The notes: generated from the sequence alone by a model not told the origin. DNA of 64,000 nucleotides from Paenibacillus chondroitinus NBRC 15376 (GCF_004000765.1 NZ_BILW01000018.1:62001-126000), one strand, 5' to 3'; shown: positions 39,485-49,137, counted from the stretch's first letter. Program-made: numbers and translations.

Positions 39485-40471
39485 ATGAGTGATCAGTTAT
39501 TAGAAGTTTCCAATCTCAAAAAATATTATCCGATCCAAGCTGGACTTATCCGTCGAACAATCGGACATGTCAAGGCCATAGATAATGTTTCCTTTCAAAT
39601 CGGATATGGAGAAACGCTTGGTATTGTTGGAGAGTCGGGCTGTGGGAAATCGACCTTGGGCCGAATGATTATGCGTGTTCTTGAACCGACGGAAGGAACC
39701 ATTTTATTCGATCAGCAAGACATCACCAAGATGCATGGAACGACACTTCGCCGTACACGTCGAAACTTTCAAATGGTCTTTCAGGATCCTTACGCATCCT
39801 TGAATCCTAAGATGATGGTTTCAGATATTATAGCGGAGCCACTGCTGATCAACGACATCATGAACAGAAAAGAAGCATCCGAGAAGGTTAATCAATTAAT
39901 AGATTTGGTTGGTTTGCGTCAGAAAGATTTGCGGAAATATCCGCATGAGTTCTCCGGTGGGCAGCGGCAGCGCATAGGCATTGCAAGAGCATTGTCATTA
40001 AGCCCTAAGTTAATTGTGGCAGATGAGGCGGTTTCGGCTCTGGATGTATCCATTCAGGCGCAGATTCTTAATCTAATGACGGAATTAAAGAAAGAATTTA
40101 ATCTTTCTTATATGTTTATTTCGCATAATTTATCCGTCGTCAAGCACATTAGCAATCGTGTTGGTGTCATGTATCTAGGGCATTTGGTGGAGATTGGAGA
40201 TAAGGATAGCTTGTACCAAGAACCGCTCCATCCCTATACGAAGGCGCTGTTATCTTCTTCACCTCATGCGAAAAGAGGGGTTAAACGGGAAAAAATTATC
40301 TTGCAAGGAGAAGTGCCAAGTCCAGCTAATCCCCCGCAAGGTTGTCCGTTCCATACTCGCTGCCCACAGGTGATGGAGGTTTGTAAATCAGTAAGACCAC
40401 AGCTGCAGCAAATTGTTCCAGGACATTCCGCAGCTTGTCATTTATACGAAACGGCAGGTGCATCGTTATGA
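39485..40471 (+). CDS. Peptide ABC transporter ATP-binding protein (OppF/DppF type)
   Basis: 328 residues. Begins [29 protein letters not shown] as OppF proteins do; Walker [10 protein letters not shown], signature [15 protein letters not shown], Walker [14 protein letters not shown]-loop FISHNLSVV, and the C-terminal cysteine domain ([15 protein letters not shown]). Seventeen bases after OppD, with AAAGGATAG. Its stop overlaps the next start by four bases. Confidence 0.92.
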   Translation: MSDQLLEVSNLKKYYPIQAGLIRRTIGHVKAIDNVSFQIGYGETLGIVGESGCGKSTLGRMIMRVLEPTEGTILFDQQDITKMHGTTLRRTRRNFQMVFQDPYASLNPKMMVSDIIAEPLLINDIMNRKEASEKVNQLIDLVGLRQKDLRKYPHEFSGGQRQRIGIARALSLSPKLIVADEAVSALDVSIQAQILNLMTELKKEFNLSYMFISHNLSVVKHISNRVGVMYLGHLVEIGDKDSLYQEPLHPYTKALLSSSPHAKRGVKREKIILQGEVPSPANPPQGCPFHTRCPQVMEVCKSVRPQLQQIVPGHSAACHLYETAGASL

Positions 40472-41577
40472 AAGATCAGACGCTTGTAAAAGTTATTGAC
40501 CCGTTGAATCAACAGACATACAAAGCTTTGCTGAAGAAGACGGCCGATGGGTACCAATTAGATCGTTCGTTTCCGCATCATGCTTCACAGGAGCCTGAGT
40601 TTTATTTGAGCCCAGGATGGATTGATCTCCATACACACGTTTACGATGGGGTTGCCAACCTCAGTGTACCCGCAGATGCAGCAGGGATTTATAATGGCGT
40701 CCATTTGGTTGTTGATGCAGGCAGTGCTGGGGAAGCGACTTTGCCAGGGCTTCGGAAGTATGTTGCTCCTGCTTTTCAGACGGAAGTGAAGGCGTGGTTA
40801 AACATTAGCTCAATTGGGCTGGTTCATCTTCGTGAAGTGGCGACCTTGGATTACATTCATGTAGATAAAACGGTGCAAGCCATCGCAGAGAATCGCGACT
40901 TCGTCTGTGGTGTCAAGGTTCGTTCGAGCGGTGCTATTGTTGGATCAATGGGACTACAACCGCTTCAACTGGCTAAGCTGGCAGCACACGAGGCTGGCGT
41001 GCCGGTTATGGTACATATCGGGGAAGCGCCTCCGCTTATTGATGGCGTTTTGGATCTTTTGGACGAAGGAGATGTTATAACCCATTGCTTTCATGGGAAA
41101 ATCGGACATCCATGGTCCAAGAATGGAGGACCGGTATTGGCACTCCAGAAAGCCATCGATCGAGGCGTTAAGCTGGATGTGGGACATGGGGCGGCAAGCT
41201 TCAATAATGAGGTATGCCGGAATGCAATAGCAGCCGGATATGCGCCACATACCATTAGTACAGATGTACATATCCGCAATATTCGAGGTCCGGTTTATGA
41301 CCTGTCTACAACAATGACCAAGCTGCTGGCATGCGGCATGCCACTTGAGAAGGTGATTGACGCAGTAACGATTGCACCAGCACAGATTTTACAGATGAAC
41401 AATTGGTGTTCCCTTAATGGAGTTCTGGATCGAGCAACGTTATTTGAAGTTGATGGGCAGCGTCCAGAAGGGCGTGATTATCGCGATTCACAAGGCAACC
41501 TATTAGCACCTGAACAGTTCATAAAGCCAACCGCAGTTATACAAGCAGGTCAATTTACAGCGTGCAAGACGTTGTAG
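40468..41577 (+). CDS. Amidohydrolase, EF_0837/AHA_3915-like deacetylase family
   Basis: 369-residue metal-dependent hydrolase. Zinc ligands HTH (54-56, GWIDLHTHVYDG), probable carboxylated Lys in VCGVKVRSSG, His in VPVMVHIGEAP, His in ITHCFHGK and the catalytic Asp in HTISTDVHIRNI. This resembles the dihydroorotase/adenine-deaminase-like subfamily often found beside PLP enzymes. It lacks the long N-terminal strand domain of imidazolonepropionases. Substrate unknown; an N-acyl or cyclic-amide group on an amino acid is plausible. ATG 40468 follows GGCAGGTG. Confidence 0.82.
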   Translation: MKDQTLVKVIDPLNQQTYKALLKKTADGYQLDRSFPHHASQEPEFYLSPGWIDLHTHVYDGVANLSVPADAAGIYNGVHLVVDAGSAGEATLPGLRKYVAPAFQTEVKAWLNISSIGLVHLREVATLDYIHVDKTVQAIAENRDFVCGVKVRSSGAIVGSMGLQPLQLAKLAAHEAGVPVMVHIGEAPPLIDGVLDLLDEGDVITHCFHGKIGHPWSKNGGPVLALQKAIDRGVKLDVGHGAASFNNEVCRNAIAAGYAPHTISTDVHIRNIRGPVYDLSTTMTKLLACGMPLEKVIDAVTIAPAQILQMNNWCSLNGVLDRATLFEVDGQRPEGRDYRDSQGNLLAPEQFIKPTAVIQAGQFTACKTL

Positions 41578-41664
41578 GATCAGCAATTTTTATACATCAA
41601 ACAAGTCCAGTCATGTGAGTATGTAAGCTATCAATTCAGTGAGACCATTTTAGGAGGAATTATT

Positions 41665-43206
41665 GTGAAATTAAAGCTTATACTGGCAGCTATGTGCTTG
41701 ATATCCGTTTTATCAGCTTGTTCGAACTCGAATGGCAGCTCCTCGACTCCATCTGACAAAGGAACTGGTACTGTCTCATCCAAACCGGCTAAGGACACGT
41801 TAACGGTGGCGCAGGATATCGACGCAGGAACACTGGACCCGCAAAAGCAGGGCAAAATACCGGATATGGGAATTCTGATCAACATGTTCGATACTTTGGT
41901 TACACGCGATGAGAACAACAAATTGGCTCCATCACTTGCTACCGAATGGAAAGCGTTGAACGATACGACTTGGGAATTCAAGCTTAGAGAAGGGGTGAAA
42001 TTTCATGATGGTGAGCCGTTCAACGCCGATGCTGTGAAATTCAGTATTGATCGGCTTAATAATCCTGAAACGAAATCACCGATTGTTGAGCTGAAAACGG
42101 TTAAAGAAGTAGTTGTAGTGGATGCCAAAACTGTAAAAATTATTACTGATGGTCCTGATCCAATTTTGCCTAATAAAATGACGTTATTCGGCGGAGCCAT
42201 GGTTCCCCCACAGTATATTAAGGAAAAAGGCGATGAGAATTTCGCGAAAAATCCTGTCGGTACGGGTCCATTCAAATTTGTTTCCTGGCAAAAAGATAGT
42301 CAAGTTACAATGGAAGCCAATGCTGATTACTGGCAAGGAGCCGCCAAATTCAAAAAGCTGGTCTTCAAAATCATTCCGAACCCTTCCAATATGGCTGCAG
42401 CAATTAGAGCGGGAGAAGTGGATATTGCATCTGGTATCAAACCCGATGTGGCTACACAGCTGAAGAACCAAACCGATCTAAAAGTCGTATCAAGTCCAGG
42501 GATCCGAACATTCTATATTTCATTGGATACGAAAGCAGGACCTTTGGCTAAGAAGGAAGTTCGCCAAGCACTTAATTATGCCATTGATGTGAATACCATG
42601 ATCAAAACCGTGCTGGACGGTAATGCAGCACGCGCGTCTACATTGGTTCCTAAGGAGAACTTCGGATATGATCCGGCCATTACTCCATACGAATACAACA
42701 TCGAGAAAGCCAAGCAACTGCTGGCGACTGCAGGTTATCCTGATGGTTTCGCAATTACACTGGATGCGGATAATTTGGAAGTAAACAATGTTCAAGTCAT
42801 TGCGGCACAGCTGGAGAAGATTGGGGTTAAAGTTCAGCTCAACTTGATGGACAGCAAAACCTTGACGGCTAATTTGGTAGCGAAAAAGACTTCACCTATG
42901 TATTTTATCGGAAATACAGGATGGACCATGGACGCAATGAGTAATTTTCAGTCCTATCTAAAAAGTGACAGACGTTATAACAGATATCCTAACCCTGACA
43001 TTGATAAACTCGTCGATGAAGAAGAACAAAGCATAGATCCACAAAAACGACAAGCTGCATTCACAAAGCTGCAAACGATTTTAAAAGAAGATGCACCTTT
43101 CATCTATTTATATCAAATCAATGGCCTATACGGAATCCGCAACAATATTGAGTGGAAACCGAATCCGGTCGGCATCTTGTCCATGTACAAAGCGTCCATT
43201 AAATGA
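41665..43206 (+). CDS. Peptide-binding lipoprotein (SBP family 5)
   Basis: 513 residues. Lipoprotein signal ending LSACSNSN; SBP_bac_5 landmarks LTVAQDIDAGTLDPQKQG, LATEWKALNDTTWEFKLREGVKFHDGEPFNADAVKFSIDRL, GTGPFKFVSWQKDSQVTMEANADYW and VRQALNYAIDVNTMI. GTG start after AGGAGGAA. It is the extracellular receptor of the importer; these proteins bind peptides, but also opines, nickel chelates or glycosides. No clear specificity signature. Confidence 0.92.
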   Translation: MKLKLILAAMCLISVLSACSNSNGSSSTPSDKGTGTVSSKPAKDTLTVAQDIDAGTLDPQKQGKIPDMGILINMFDTLVTRDENNKLAPSLATEWKALNDTTWEFKLREGVKFHDGEPFNADAVKFSIDRLNNPETKSPIVELKTVKEVVVVDAKTVKIITDGPDPILPNKMTLFGGAMVPPQYIKEKGDENFAKNPVGTGPFKFVSWQKDSQVTMEANADYWQGAAKFKKLVFKIIPNPSNMAAAIRAGEVDIASGIKPDVATQLKNQTDLKVVSSPGIRTFYISLDTKAGPLAKKEVRQALNYAIDVNTMIKTVLDGNAARASTLVPKENFGYDPAITPYEYNIEKAKQLLATAGYPDGFAITLDADNLEVNNVQVIAAQLEKIGVKVQLNLMDSKTLTANLVAKKTSPMYFIGNTGWTMDAMSNFQSYLKSDRRYNRYPNPDIDKLVDEEEQSIDPQKRQAAFTKLQTILKEDAPFIYLYQINGLYGIRNNIEWKPNPVGILSMYKASIK

Positions 43207-43232
43207 TTTGTCTGCTGCGGAGGTGATATCTA

Positions 43233-44150
43233 TTGCTTTCTTATATACTGCGTCGCTGCTTTTATGCCATATTTGTCTTATTTGGGGTAGCGACGGTCGT
43301 ATTTCTAATTACAAGGCTGACTGGCGATCCGGTAGCCATCATGCTGACACCGGATGCTACGGCTGAACAGGCGCAAGCGCTTCGGCATTCTCTGGGCATG
43401 GATAAACCCGTCATTGAGCAATATGGCATTTATCTGTTGAACTTACTTCATTTAAATTTTGGAGTTTCACTGCGCTACGGTGAGCAAACGTTACAACTTA
43501 TTATAGAAAGGATGCCGGCGACGATTCAGCTCGCCGGAGCAGCTTTGCTATTCTCTCTTGTCGTTGCTATCCCTGCCGGAATTATTTCGGCCATTAAACG
43601 GGGGACAGTGATTGAGAAGGGTATCATGTCATTAATTGTATTTGGTCAATCTATGCCAGTTTTCTGGGTGGGGATTGTGCTCGTCTTACTGTTCTCTGTT
43701 CATTGGAGAATATTCCCGACGGGTGGAATTGGCGGATTCAGCCACATCGTATTACCTGCCTTTGCGCTGGGCATTCATCTCTTGGCACTGGTTGCGAGAT
43801 TGTTAAGGGCATCGTTAATTGAAGCTCTCGATTCCGATTATATTCGTACAGCCAGAGCCAAAGGTTTGGTTGCGGTGGTTGTCATTTCAAAACATGCTTT
43901 ACGAAATTGTCTGCTGCCGATCATTACGATCGTTGGCTTGGAGATTGGAGCTTTATTGGGAGGATCTGTAGTAACAGAGACCGTATTTGCTTGGCCGGGT
44001 GTCGGGCAACTGCTGGTGCAATCCATTTATAATCGTGATTATCCGTTGGTTCAGGGAGCAATCATCATTTTGGCCGCTATTTTTGTACTGGTTAATTTAA
44101 TTGTTGATATCTGTTATTCGCTTGTTGATCCTCGTATCCAATATAAATAG
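43233..44150 (+). CDS. Peptide ABC transporter permease (DppB/OppB type)
   Basis: 305 residues, six spans. Begins LSYILRRCFYAIFVLFGVATVVFLITRLTGDP, ends VNLIVDICYSLVDPRIQYK, with the EAA loop DYIRTARAKGL. These are the DppB hallmarks. TTG start at 43233 after GGAGGTGAT. Pairs with the DppC-type permease next to it. Confidence 0.92.
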   Translation: MLSYILRRCFYAIFVLFGVATVVFLITRLTGDPVAIMLTPDATAEQAQALRHSLGMDKPVIEQYGIYLLNLLHLNFGVSLRYGEQTLQLIIERMPATIQLAGAALLFSLVVAIPAGIISAIKRGTVIEKGIMSLIVFGQSMPVFWVGIVLVLLFSVHWRIFPTGGIGGFSHIVLPAFALGIHLLALVARLLRASLIEALDSDYIRTARAKGLVAVVVISKHALRNCLLPIITIVGLEIGALLGGSVVTETVFAWPGVGQLLVQSIYNRDYPLVQGAIIILAAIFVLVNLIVDICYSLVDPRIQYK

Positions 44151-44176
44151 GAGGGATACCTACGTTAAAACGAATA

Positions 44177-45013
44177 GTGAGTGGGAAATATGGCAGTCTA
44201 TTTAACTGGTTATCGCTATGCGTACTTGGCGGCTTTCTCATTATGGCCGTGACCGCAACGAAAATATCACCGCATGATCCGAACGTACAGGATTTATTAA
44301 TGCGTTTTAAACCGCCTTTTTGGCTTAATGGCTCCGAAGAAGGCTATTGGCTGGGCACCGATAATATGGGGCGGGATTTGTTAAGCCGAATTATATATGG
44401 CAGTCAGGTTTCCATCCTTGTAGGTGTGGCAGCCGTAGTGATATCAGGTGTGCTCGGAACGATCATAGGCTTATTATCTGGATTTTACAGCGCTTTGGAT
44501 CATCTCATGATGAGGATCGCAGATATCCAATTGGCTTTTCCGACGATTTTATTAGCACTAGCGATCGTGGCTGTCATTGGAGGCGGTTTGAATAATTTGA
44601 TTATTGTGCTTGGTATTACAGGCTGGGTGCCTTATGCGAGAGTGATTCGCTCTGAGGTTTTGAGCATACGCTCCAGTGATTTCGTCGTTGCAGCCCAAAC
44701 CATTGGGGTTAGTGACTTTCGCTTGCTGTTCAGGCATATCCTTCCGAATATTTTTTCACCGGTAATTACCATTGCTACTTTCCAAGTGGCGTCTGCTATT
44801 ATTGCGGAATCTTCACTGAGTTTTCTTGGACTTGGCGTGCCTGTCAGTGTACCCAGCTGGGGCAACATGTTGAACCAAGGACAATTGTATATGGAATCAG
44901 CTTGGTGGATTTCCGTATTTCCTGGCTTGTCCATTATGCTGATTGTGTTAGCCATCAATATTTTGGGTGATATTTGGAGAGATAAACTGAATCCGAAAGC
45001 CAAAGGGCGCTAA
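44177..45013 (+). CDS. Peptide ABC transporter permease (DppC/OppC type)
   Basis: 278 residues if read from GTG 44177. It has the DppC features LGTDNMGRDLLSRIIYGSQVSILVG, the EAA loop FVVAAQTIGVSDFRLLFRHILPN and the end INILGDIWRDKLNPKAKGR. The ribosome binding site AGGAGGG (44149-44155) is 21 bases from this GTG, too far; at the right distance (44162) the same frame has ACG TTA AAA CGA ATA. Either ACG is used as a start, or the original ATG has mutated; see findings. Confidence 0.88.
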   Translation: MSGKYGSLFNWLSLCVLGGFLIMAVTATKISPHDPNVQDLLMRFKPPFWLNGSEEGYWLGTDNMGRDLLSRIIYGSQVSILVGVAAVVISGVLGTIIGLLSGFYSALDHLMMRIADIQLAFPTILLALAIVAVIGGGLNNLIIVLGITGWVPYARVIRSEVLSIRSSDFVVAAQTIGVSDFRLLFRHILPNIFSPVITIATFQVASAIIAESSLSFLGLGVPVSVPSWGNMLNQGQLYMESAWWISVFPGLSIMLIVLAINILGDIWRDKLNPKAKGR

Positions 45014-45065
45014 AGAAGTTAAGCAGCACTTTCCTTATAGAAAGTTTTTAGGAGGAAGAAAGCAA

Positions 45066-46319
45066 ATGACTTGGTCTTATGCAACTCATTACTCCTGTGA
45101 TAATTGCACAGAGAGATTCGAATTAATGCAGCCTTTAAATACATGCCCAAGCTGCGGGGGCCTGCTGGAAATTCAGTATGATTTGGACCGTATGAAGGTT
45201 GAACTGCAGCCGGAGTTATTTGATTCTCGCGAACCCTCGATGTGGCGTTGGCATGAATTTTATCCCCTGCAGGACAGTACTAACGTTGTATCAATGGGAG
45301 AGGGCGGCACGCCGCTGTTGCCATCTGTTTACGCCGGAAAGAAGTTAGGGCTTTCCAAGCTCTATTTTAAAAATGATGCGTTGATGCCTACTGGTAGTTT
45401 TAAGGATCGTGGCTTTAGCTTGGCTGTTAGTTTTGCCAAAGAGTTGGGGTTATCACGGGGGCTGACTTACAGCTCAGGGAATGCGGGAGCTTCATTTGCG
45501 GCTTATGCTAGCCGGGCGGGACTAGATGCAACGGTGTTGGTCGAATATTTGGCTAATCCAATCAAGAAAGCGATCATCGGCTTGTACGGAGCTCATACGG
45601 CTACTTTGCATTTTGAAAGTATGACGGATATTTCTGCGATGCTTGAGCAAGCCGTGAGGGATCTGGGTCTATATCAGTTTGTGAATTTCATCAACCCAAC
45701 CAGGCATGAAGCGATGAAGAGCTATGCTTATGAAATCAGTCAGGCATTGGGTTGGAAGGCCCCGGATGTGATGATTCACCCCGTAGGTACTGGTGGAGGT
45801 ATCTGGGGAGCTTGGAAAGGTTTCTGTGAGTTGAAACAACTGGAGTGGATCGACTCGCTCCCCAAGATGGTTGCTGTGCAGCCGAGCGCTACGGGGCCGA
45901 TTGTCCAGGCGTTCAAGCAGGGAGCAAGACATGCGGAGAAACATGGTGATCCTACTCAAACAATTGCGCAAAGCATTGCGGCTGATGCTCCAATTCAAGG
46001 AGGGCGCCGAGTGTTGAATGCCATTTACGATTCGGGTGGATTCGCAGACGTTGTGACGAATGAGGAGATTATCGAAGCGGTGCAATGGCTGGGCAACGAA
46101 GGGATTTGTGCTGAACCTGCTTCTGCCGCCTCACTTGCGGTGCTGAAGCGAGCTGTTTCCAATGGCCTTGTTCAACCAGATGATTGTGTCGTATGTGTGA
46201 TTACCGGAAGCGGCTTGAAGCAGCCATCCGTCATTCAACAGGCAATAGCGGAATCCCAGTTAAAATTGAATGCAAGCTTTGATGATTTAAACAAACTTTT
46301 GACCGAATTATGGAAGTAG
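45066..46319 (+). CDS. Threonine-synthase-like PLP enzyme with N-terminal zinc ribbon
   Basis: 417 residues. Cys11, Cys14, Cys28 and Cys31 (YSCDNCTERF, NTCPSCGG) form a zinc ribbon as in a branch of threonine synthases. The PLP Lys is Lys113 in PTGSFKDRGF, with the phosphate-binding YSSGNAGASFAAYASRAG. Family members catalyse beta- or gamma-elimination/replacement on amino acids. It lies in a catabolic operon without homoserine genes and with a RidA gene, so an amino-acid dehydratase or lyase role is more likely than threonine synthesis. AGGAGGAAGA precedes the ATG. Confidence 0.8.
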   Translation: MTWSYATHYSCDNCTERFELMQPLNTCPSCGGLLEIQYDLDRMKVELQPELFDSREPSMWRWHEFYPLQDSTNVVSMGEGGTPLLPSVYAGKKLGLSKLYFKNDALMPTGSFKDRGFSLAVSFAKELGLSRGLTYSSGNAGASFAAYASRAGLDATVLVEYLANPIKKAIIGLYGAHTATLHFESMTDISAMLEQAVRDLGLYQFVNFINPTRHEAMKSYAYEISQALGWKAPDVMIHPVGTGGGIWGAWKGFCELKQLEWIDSLPKMVAVQPSATGPIVQAFKQGARHAEKHGDPTQTIAQSIAADAPIQGGRRVLNAIYDSGGFADVVTNEEIIEAVQWLGNEGICAEPASAASLAVLKRAVSNGLVQPDDCVVCVITGSGLKQPSVIQQAIAESQLKLNASFDDLNKLLTELWK

Positions 46320-46339
46320 ACTACAAGGTTGGAGATGAT

Positions 46340-47500
46340 ATGGTGCAGCAACCAAGCCCTGTAATTAAAGCCTTAATGACATGTATCTCGCATCCAACTC
46401 CAAATCCGCCCGGTGAAGTTGCTGAGGTAGCGGATTGGTTGGAGGAATGGGCGAGGAGCTTCGGTGCACAAGTCGTACGTCAAACGGTTGAACCAGGGAA
46501 GGACAATGTCATTATTACGCTGGATTACGGTCCCGGTCCATGTCTCGTTTTCAATACTCATATGGATGTTAATTCTCCCAAGGGACAAGTGTGGTCAACT
46601 CCGCCTTTTGAGCCAAGGTTAAGTCTGGATGAGGGAAAGCTCTATGGCGTGGGTGCATGTGATGCCAAAGGCAGCTTGGTTAGTATGATGGCAGCTTTGG
46701 AAAACATCGCAAACGATCCGAGAAGCCTAAGCGGTAAGCTGGTTCTTACTGCCGTGATGGGGGAAGAAGCCGGGGGGCTCGGTACGCTGCATTTGGTCCA
46801 GCAGGGAATTCAGGCGGATGGTGCGGTTGTAGGTGAGCCTACTGGGTTGGACGTTGCAATTGCACATAAAGGCACCTATATGCGACGGCTGCGTTTCCTT
46901 GGACGTGCTGCACATTCAGGGCGGCCGGAGCTTGGCATTAATGCGATCATCCATTCATCAAAATTTATTGTGGAGTATGAGAAACTGAATGCTAAATTGT
47001 CTCTTACTCCTCATGCGCTGCTTGGTCCGGCCAGTGCGGTAGTAACGATGATTCAGGGAGGAACTCGGCAAAATACGATTCCTAATCAATCGGAAATCAT
47101 CATTGACCGCAGGTTGATTCCTGGTGAGACGCACGCGGATGCGGATTCCGAGCTTCAAGATATTTTGAATGCATTGAAAATATCGATACCTGAGCTAACG
47201 CTAGACCCAATTGAAGTAGTGGTAGCTACCATTCCTTCCGAAACATTGGCAACAGAGAGAATCGTTAGTACGGCCCTTGAAGCGGTTGAATATGTCATGA
47301 GGAAATCGCAAACTCCGTATGGTTTCAGGGCGGGCTGTGATATGAGTAAGCTGGTGACAATGGCCGGGATTCCAACGATCATACTGGGACCAGGCAGTTT
47401 GGATCAGGCGCATGCCCCTAATGAATTTGTTGAGATTTCTCAGGTTGAACAGGCAGTGCACATTTATGAACGAATTGCCCGACAATTTATAGGCAGGTGA
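46340..47500 (+). CDS. M20-family ArgE/DapE-type deacylase
   Basis: 386-residue two-zinc amidohydrolase of the M20 family: first metal His and Asp in FNTHMDVNSP, bridging Asp in GVGACDAKGSL, catalytic Glu pair in MGEEAGG, Glu/Asp in VVGEPTGLD and last His in GSLDQAHAPNEF. A dimerisation lid lies in between. Such enzymes remove acetyl, succinyl or carbamoyl groups from amino acids or cleave dipeptides. GGAG before ATG 46340 is preferred over ATG 46310, which overlaps the previous gene. Confidence 0.85.
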   Translation: MVQQPSPVIKALMTCISHPTPNPPGEVAEVADWLEEWARSFGAQVVRQTVEPGKDNVIITLDYGPGPCLVFNTHMDVNSPKGQVWSTPPFEPRLSLDEGKLYGVGACDAKGSLVSMMAALENIANDPRSLSGKLVLTAVMGEEAGGLGTLHLVQQGIQADGAVVGEPTGLDVAIAHKGTYMRRLRFLGRAAHSGRPELGINAIIHSSKFIVEYEKLNAKLSLTPHALLGPASAVVTMIQGGTRQNTIPNQSEIIIDRRLIPGETHADADSELQDILNALKISIPELTLDPIEVVVATIPSETLATERIVSTALEAVEYVMRKSQTPYGFRAGCDMSKLVTMAGIPTIILGPGSLDQAHAPNEFVEISQVEQAVHIYERIARQFIGR

Positions 47501-47504
47501 TTGA

Positions 47505-48551
47505 ATGAGCAGAATAACTGAGTTTTTGCAGAAGGCCCGTGATGAGAAAACATTTTCCGGTGCGGCTTATGCCATTGGAAATTCAGACGGAATTAAGGAG
47601 CAGGGGACGGTTGGAACGCTCATTTGGGACGGGCCATCGGTGCAACTGGATAGTATATGGGATCTGGCATCTGTGACCAAACCCATCGCAATATTACCAT
47701 TAATGGTGATGCTAGAGCGCGGTGAATGTTATTTGGATAATGGGATCGCTCATTTTTTGCCCGACTACAAAGATACGGATAAGGCCAACCTGACGCTCCG
47801 TCAACTGCTCTTGCATACAAGCGGGATACCCGGACAGCAGCCTTTATATCAGACATCGCCTACGAAAAAGGAACTATTGGCTGCTGTGAGAAATCTTCCG
47901 CTGCGCTATGCGCCTGACACCGATGTTGAATACTCCTCACAAGGTTTCATGATCTTGGGGGAAATCATAGAAGCGATTGCTGGTGACAGTCTGGATGCCG
48001 TGCTTAAACAGCTTGTATTGGAGCCGATTGGGATGAGTCAGACCCTGTTTAATCCCGGCGCACATTTGCACCCGCGTATTGCCGCAACCGAATATTGTGA
48101 ATGGCGTAGCACGACCGTGATCGGAGAAGTACATGACGAGAATGCAGTCGTGATGGGAGGCATTGCAGGTCATGCGGGTTTGTTCAGCACCGCCGGGGAT
48201 ATGAGCAAGCTTTGCCAAGCGATGCTCCGGTTAGGAGAAACTGCAGAAGGCCGTTTCTTACAGCCAGAGACAGTTCGCGTGATGACTAACAATCAGACAT
48301 CATCTTTAAAACTGGCCAGAGGGCTTGGATGGCAGGCAAAGGACAGGCATGATTCTCCTGCGGGTGACTTGTTCTCCATGTCTTCCTATGGACATACCGG
48401 TTTCACGGGAACCAGCATATGGATGGATCCGGAAGATGATGTGTTTGCTGTACTTTTGACAAATCGCGTTCACCCTACACGTACCAGCACGGCAATCAAA
48501 AGGGTTCGCTCCATTTTCCACAACTTGGCTTTTCTGTCGGTAAGAAGTTAG
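47505..48551 (+). CDS. Serine hydrolase of the beta-lactamase (class C) fold
   Basis: 348 residues. Catalytic SxxK at Ser56-Lys59 (LASVTKPIA), second motif YSSQG in place of YxN, and HTGFTG in place of KTG. The family contains esterases, DD-peptidases and D-aminopeptidases as well as beta-lactamases. No signal peptide, so it acts in the cytoplasm on imported material, not on the wall or on antibiotics outside. In this operon a D-amino-acid peptide or ester bond is a plausible target. ATG at 47505 after GGCAGGTGA. Confidence 0.82.
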   Translation: MSRITEFLQKARDEKTFSGAAYAIGNSDGIKEQGTVGTLIWDGPSVQLDSIWDLASVTKPIAILPLMVMLERGECYLDNGIAHFLPDYKDTDKANLTLRQLLLHTSGIPGQQPLYQTSPTKKELLAAVRNLPLRYAPDTDVEYSSQGFMILGEIIEAIAGDSLDAVLKQLVLEPIGMSQTLFNPGAHLHPRIAATEYCEWRSTTVIGEVHDENAVVMGGIAGHAGLFSTAGDMSKLCQAMLRLGETAEGRFLQPETVRVMTNNQTSSLKLARGLGWQAKDRHDSPAGDLFSMSSYGHTGFTGTSIWMDPEDDVFAVLLTNRVHPTRTSTAIKRVRSIFHNLAFLSVRS

Positions 48552-48588
48552 TGTTTATCAAATATATGGAAATTAACGGAGGACAACG

Positions 48589-49053
48589 ATGAGTGTAATT
48601 TCGAGCAGATTAAAAGAATTAGGTATTGAGTTGCCAGTTCCAGGTGTACCTGTAGCAAAGTATGTGCCAGCTGTAACAGTTAACAATCTGGTCTATACAT
48701 CAGGCAATGATTGCCGTATGAATGGTAAGCTTATTTTTGAAGGGAAGCTAGGAACGGATTTGACGATTGAACAGGGGCAACTAGCAGCAAGACAAACGAT
48801 GATTAACCTGTTAGGTGTATTGCAAGCGCATCTAGGTGACTTGGATCGAGTGGAAAAAGTTGTAAAGTTATTGGCCTTTGTCAACAGTGCGAGTGGCTTT
48901 GCGGACCAGCCGTATGTCATTAATGGGGCTTCGGAACTGCTGGAGTCTGTTTTTGGTGAAAATGGTAAACATGCCAGATCGGCCATAGGTACGTCTGATT
49001 TACCTTTTAACACACCAGTTGAAATTGAGATGATTGTTCAAATTAAATCATAG
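48589..49053 (+). CDS. RidA-family (YjgF/YER057c) protein
   Basis: 154 residues. Resembles the longer RidA branch: GVPVAKYVPAVTVNNLVYTSGNDCRMNGKLIFEGKLGTDLTIEQGQLAARQTMINLLGVLQAHLGDLDRVEKVVKLLAFVNSASGF and ARSAIGTSDLPFNTPVEIEMIVQI. RidA proteins hydrolyse reactive enamines/imines released by PLP dehydratases; the usual catalytic Arg corresponds to the Arg in HARSAIG. This supports an elimination reaction by the threonine-synthase-like enzyme in the same operon. AACGGAGGA precedes the ATG; the terminator follows. Confidence 0.88.
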   Translation: MSVISSRLKELGIELPVPGVPVAKYVPAVTVNNLVYTSGNDCRMNGKLIFEGKLGTDLTIEQGQLAARQTMINLLGVLQAHLGDLDRVEKVVKLLAFVNSASGFADQPYVINGASELLESVFGENGKHARSAIGTSDLPFNTPVEIEMIVQIKS

Positions 49054-49092
49054 GATGCCGCCTATCGCTTAGCGGAGCGAAGGAGACATGAA

Positions 49093-49119
49093 AAGTCGCA
49101 TTTGATGCGGCTTTTTTTA
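49093..49119 (+). terminator. Terminator of the peptide-catabolic operon
   Basis: AGTCGCA pairs with TGCGGCT around TTTGA, followed by seven T. The same hairpin recurs at 50728. Confidence 0.8.
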
Positions 49120-49137
49120 TTTGCCATTAGATGTGGA

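Noticed and set aside
45066..46319. Housekeeping threonine synthase
   Set aside because: No homoserine kinase or dehydrogenase nearby and the operon encodes import and hydrolysis with RidA; a catabolic PLP enzyme fits better, though the family cannot be told apart by eye.
47505..48551. Beta-lactamase (antibiotic resistance) function for the serine hydrolase
   Set aside because: No signal peptide, altered second and third motifs and a catabolic operon context argue against a secreted beta-lactamase.
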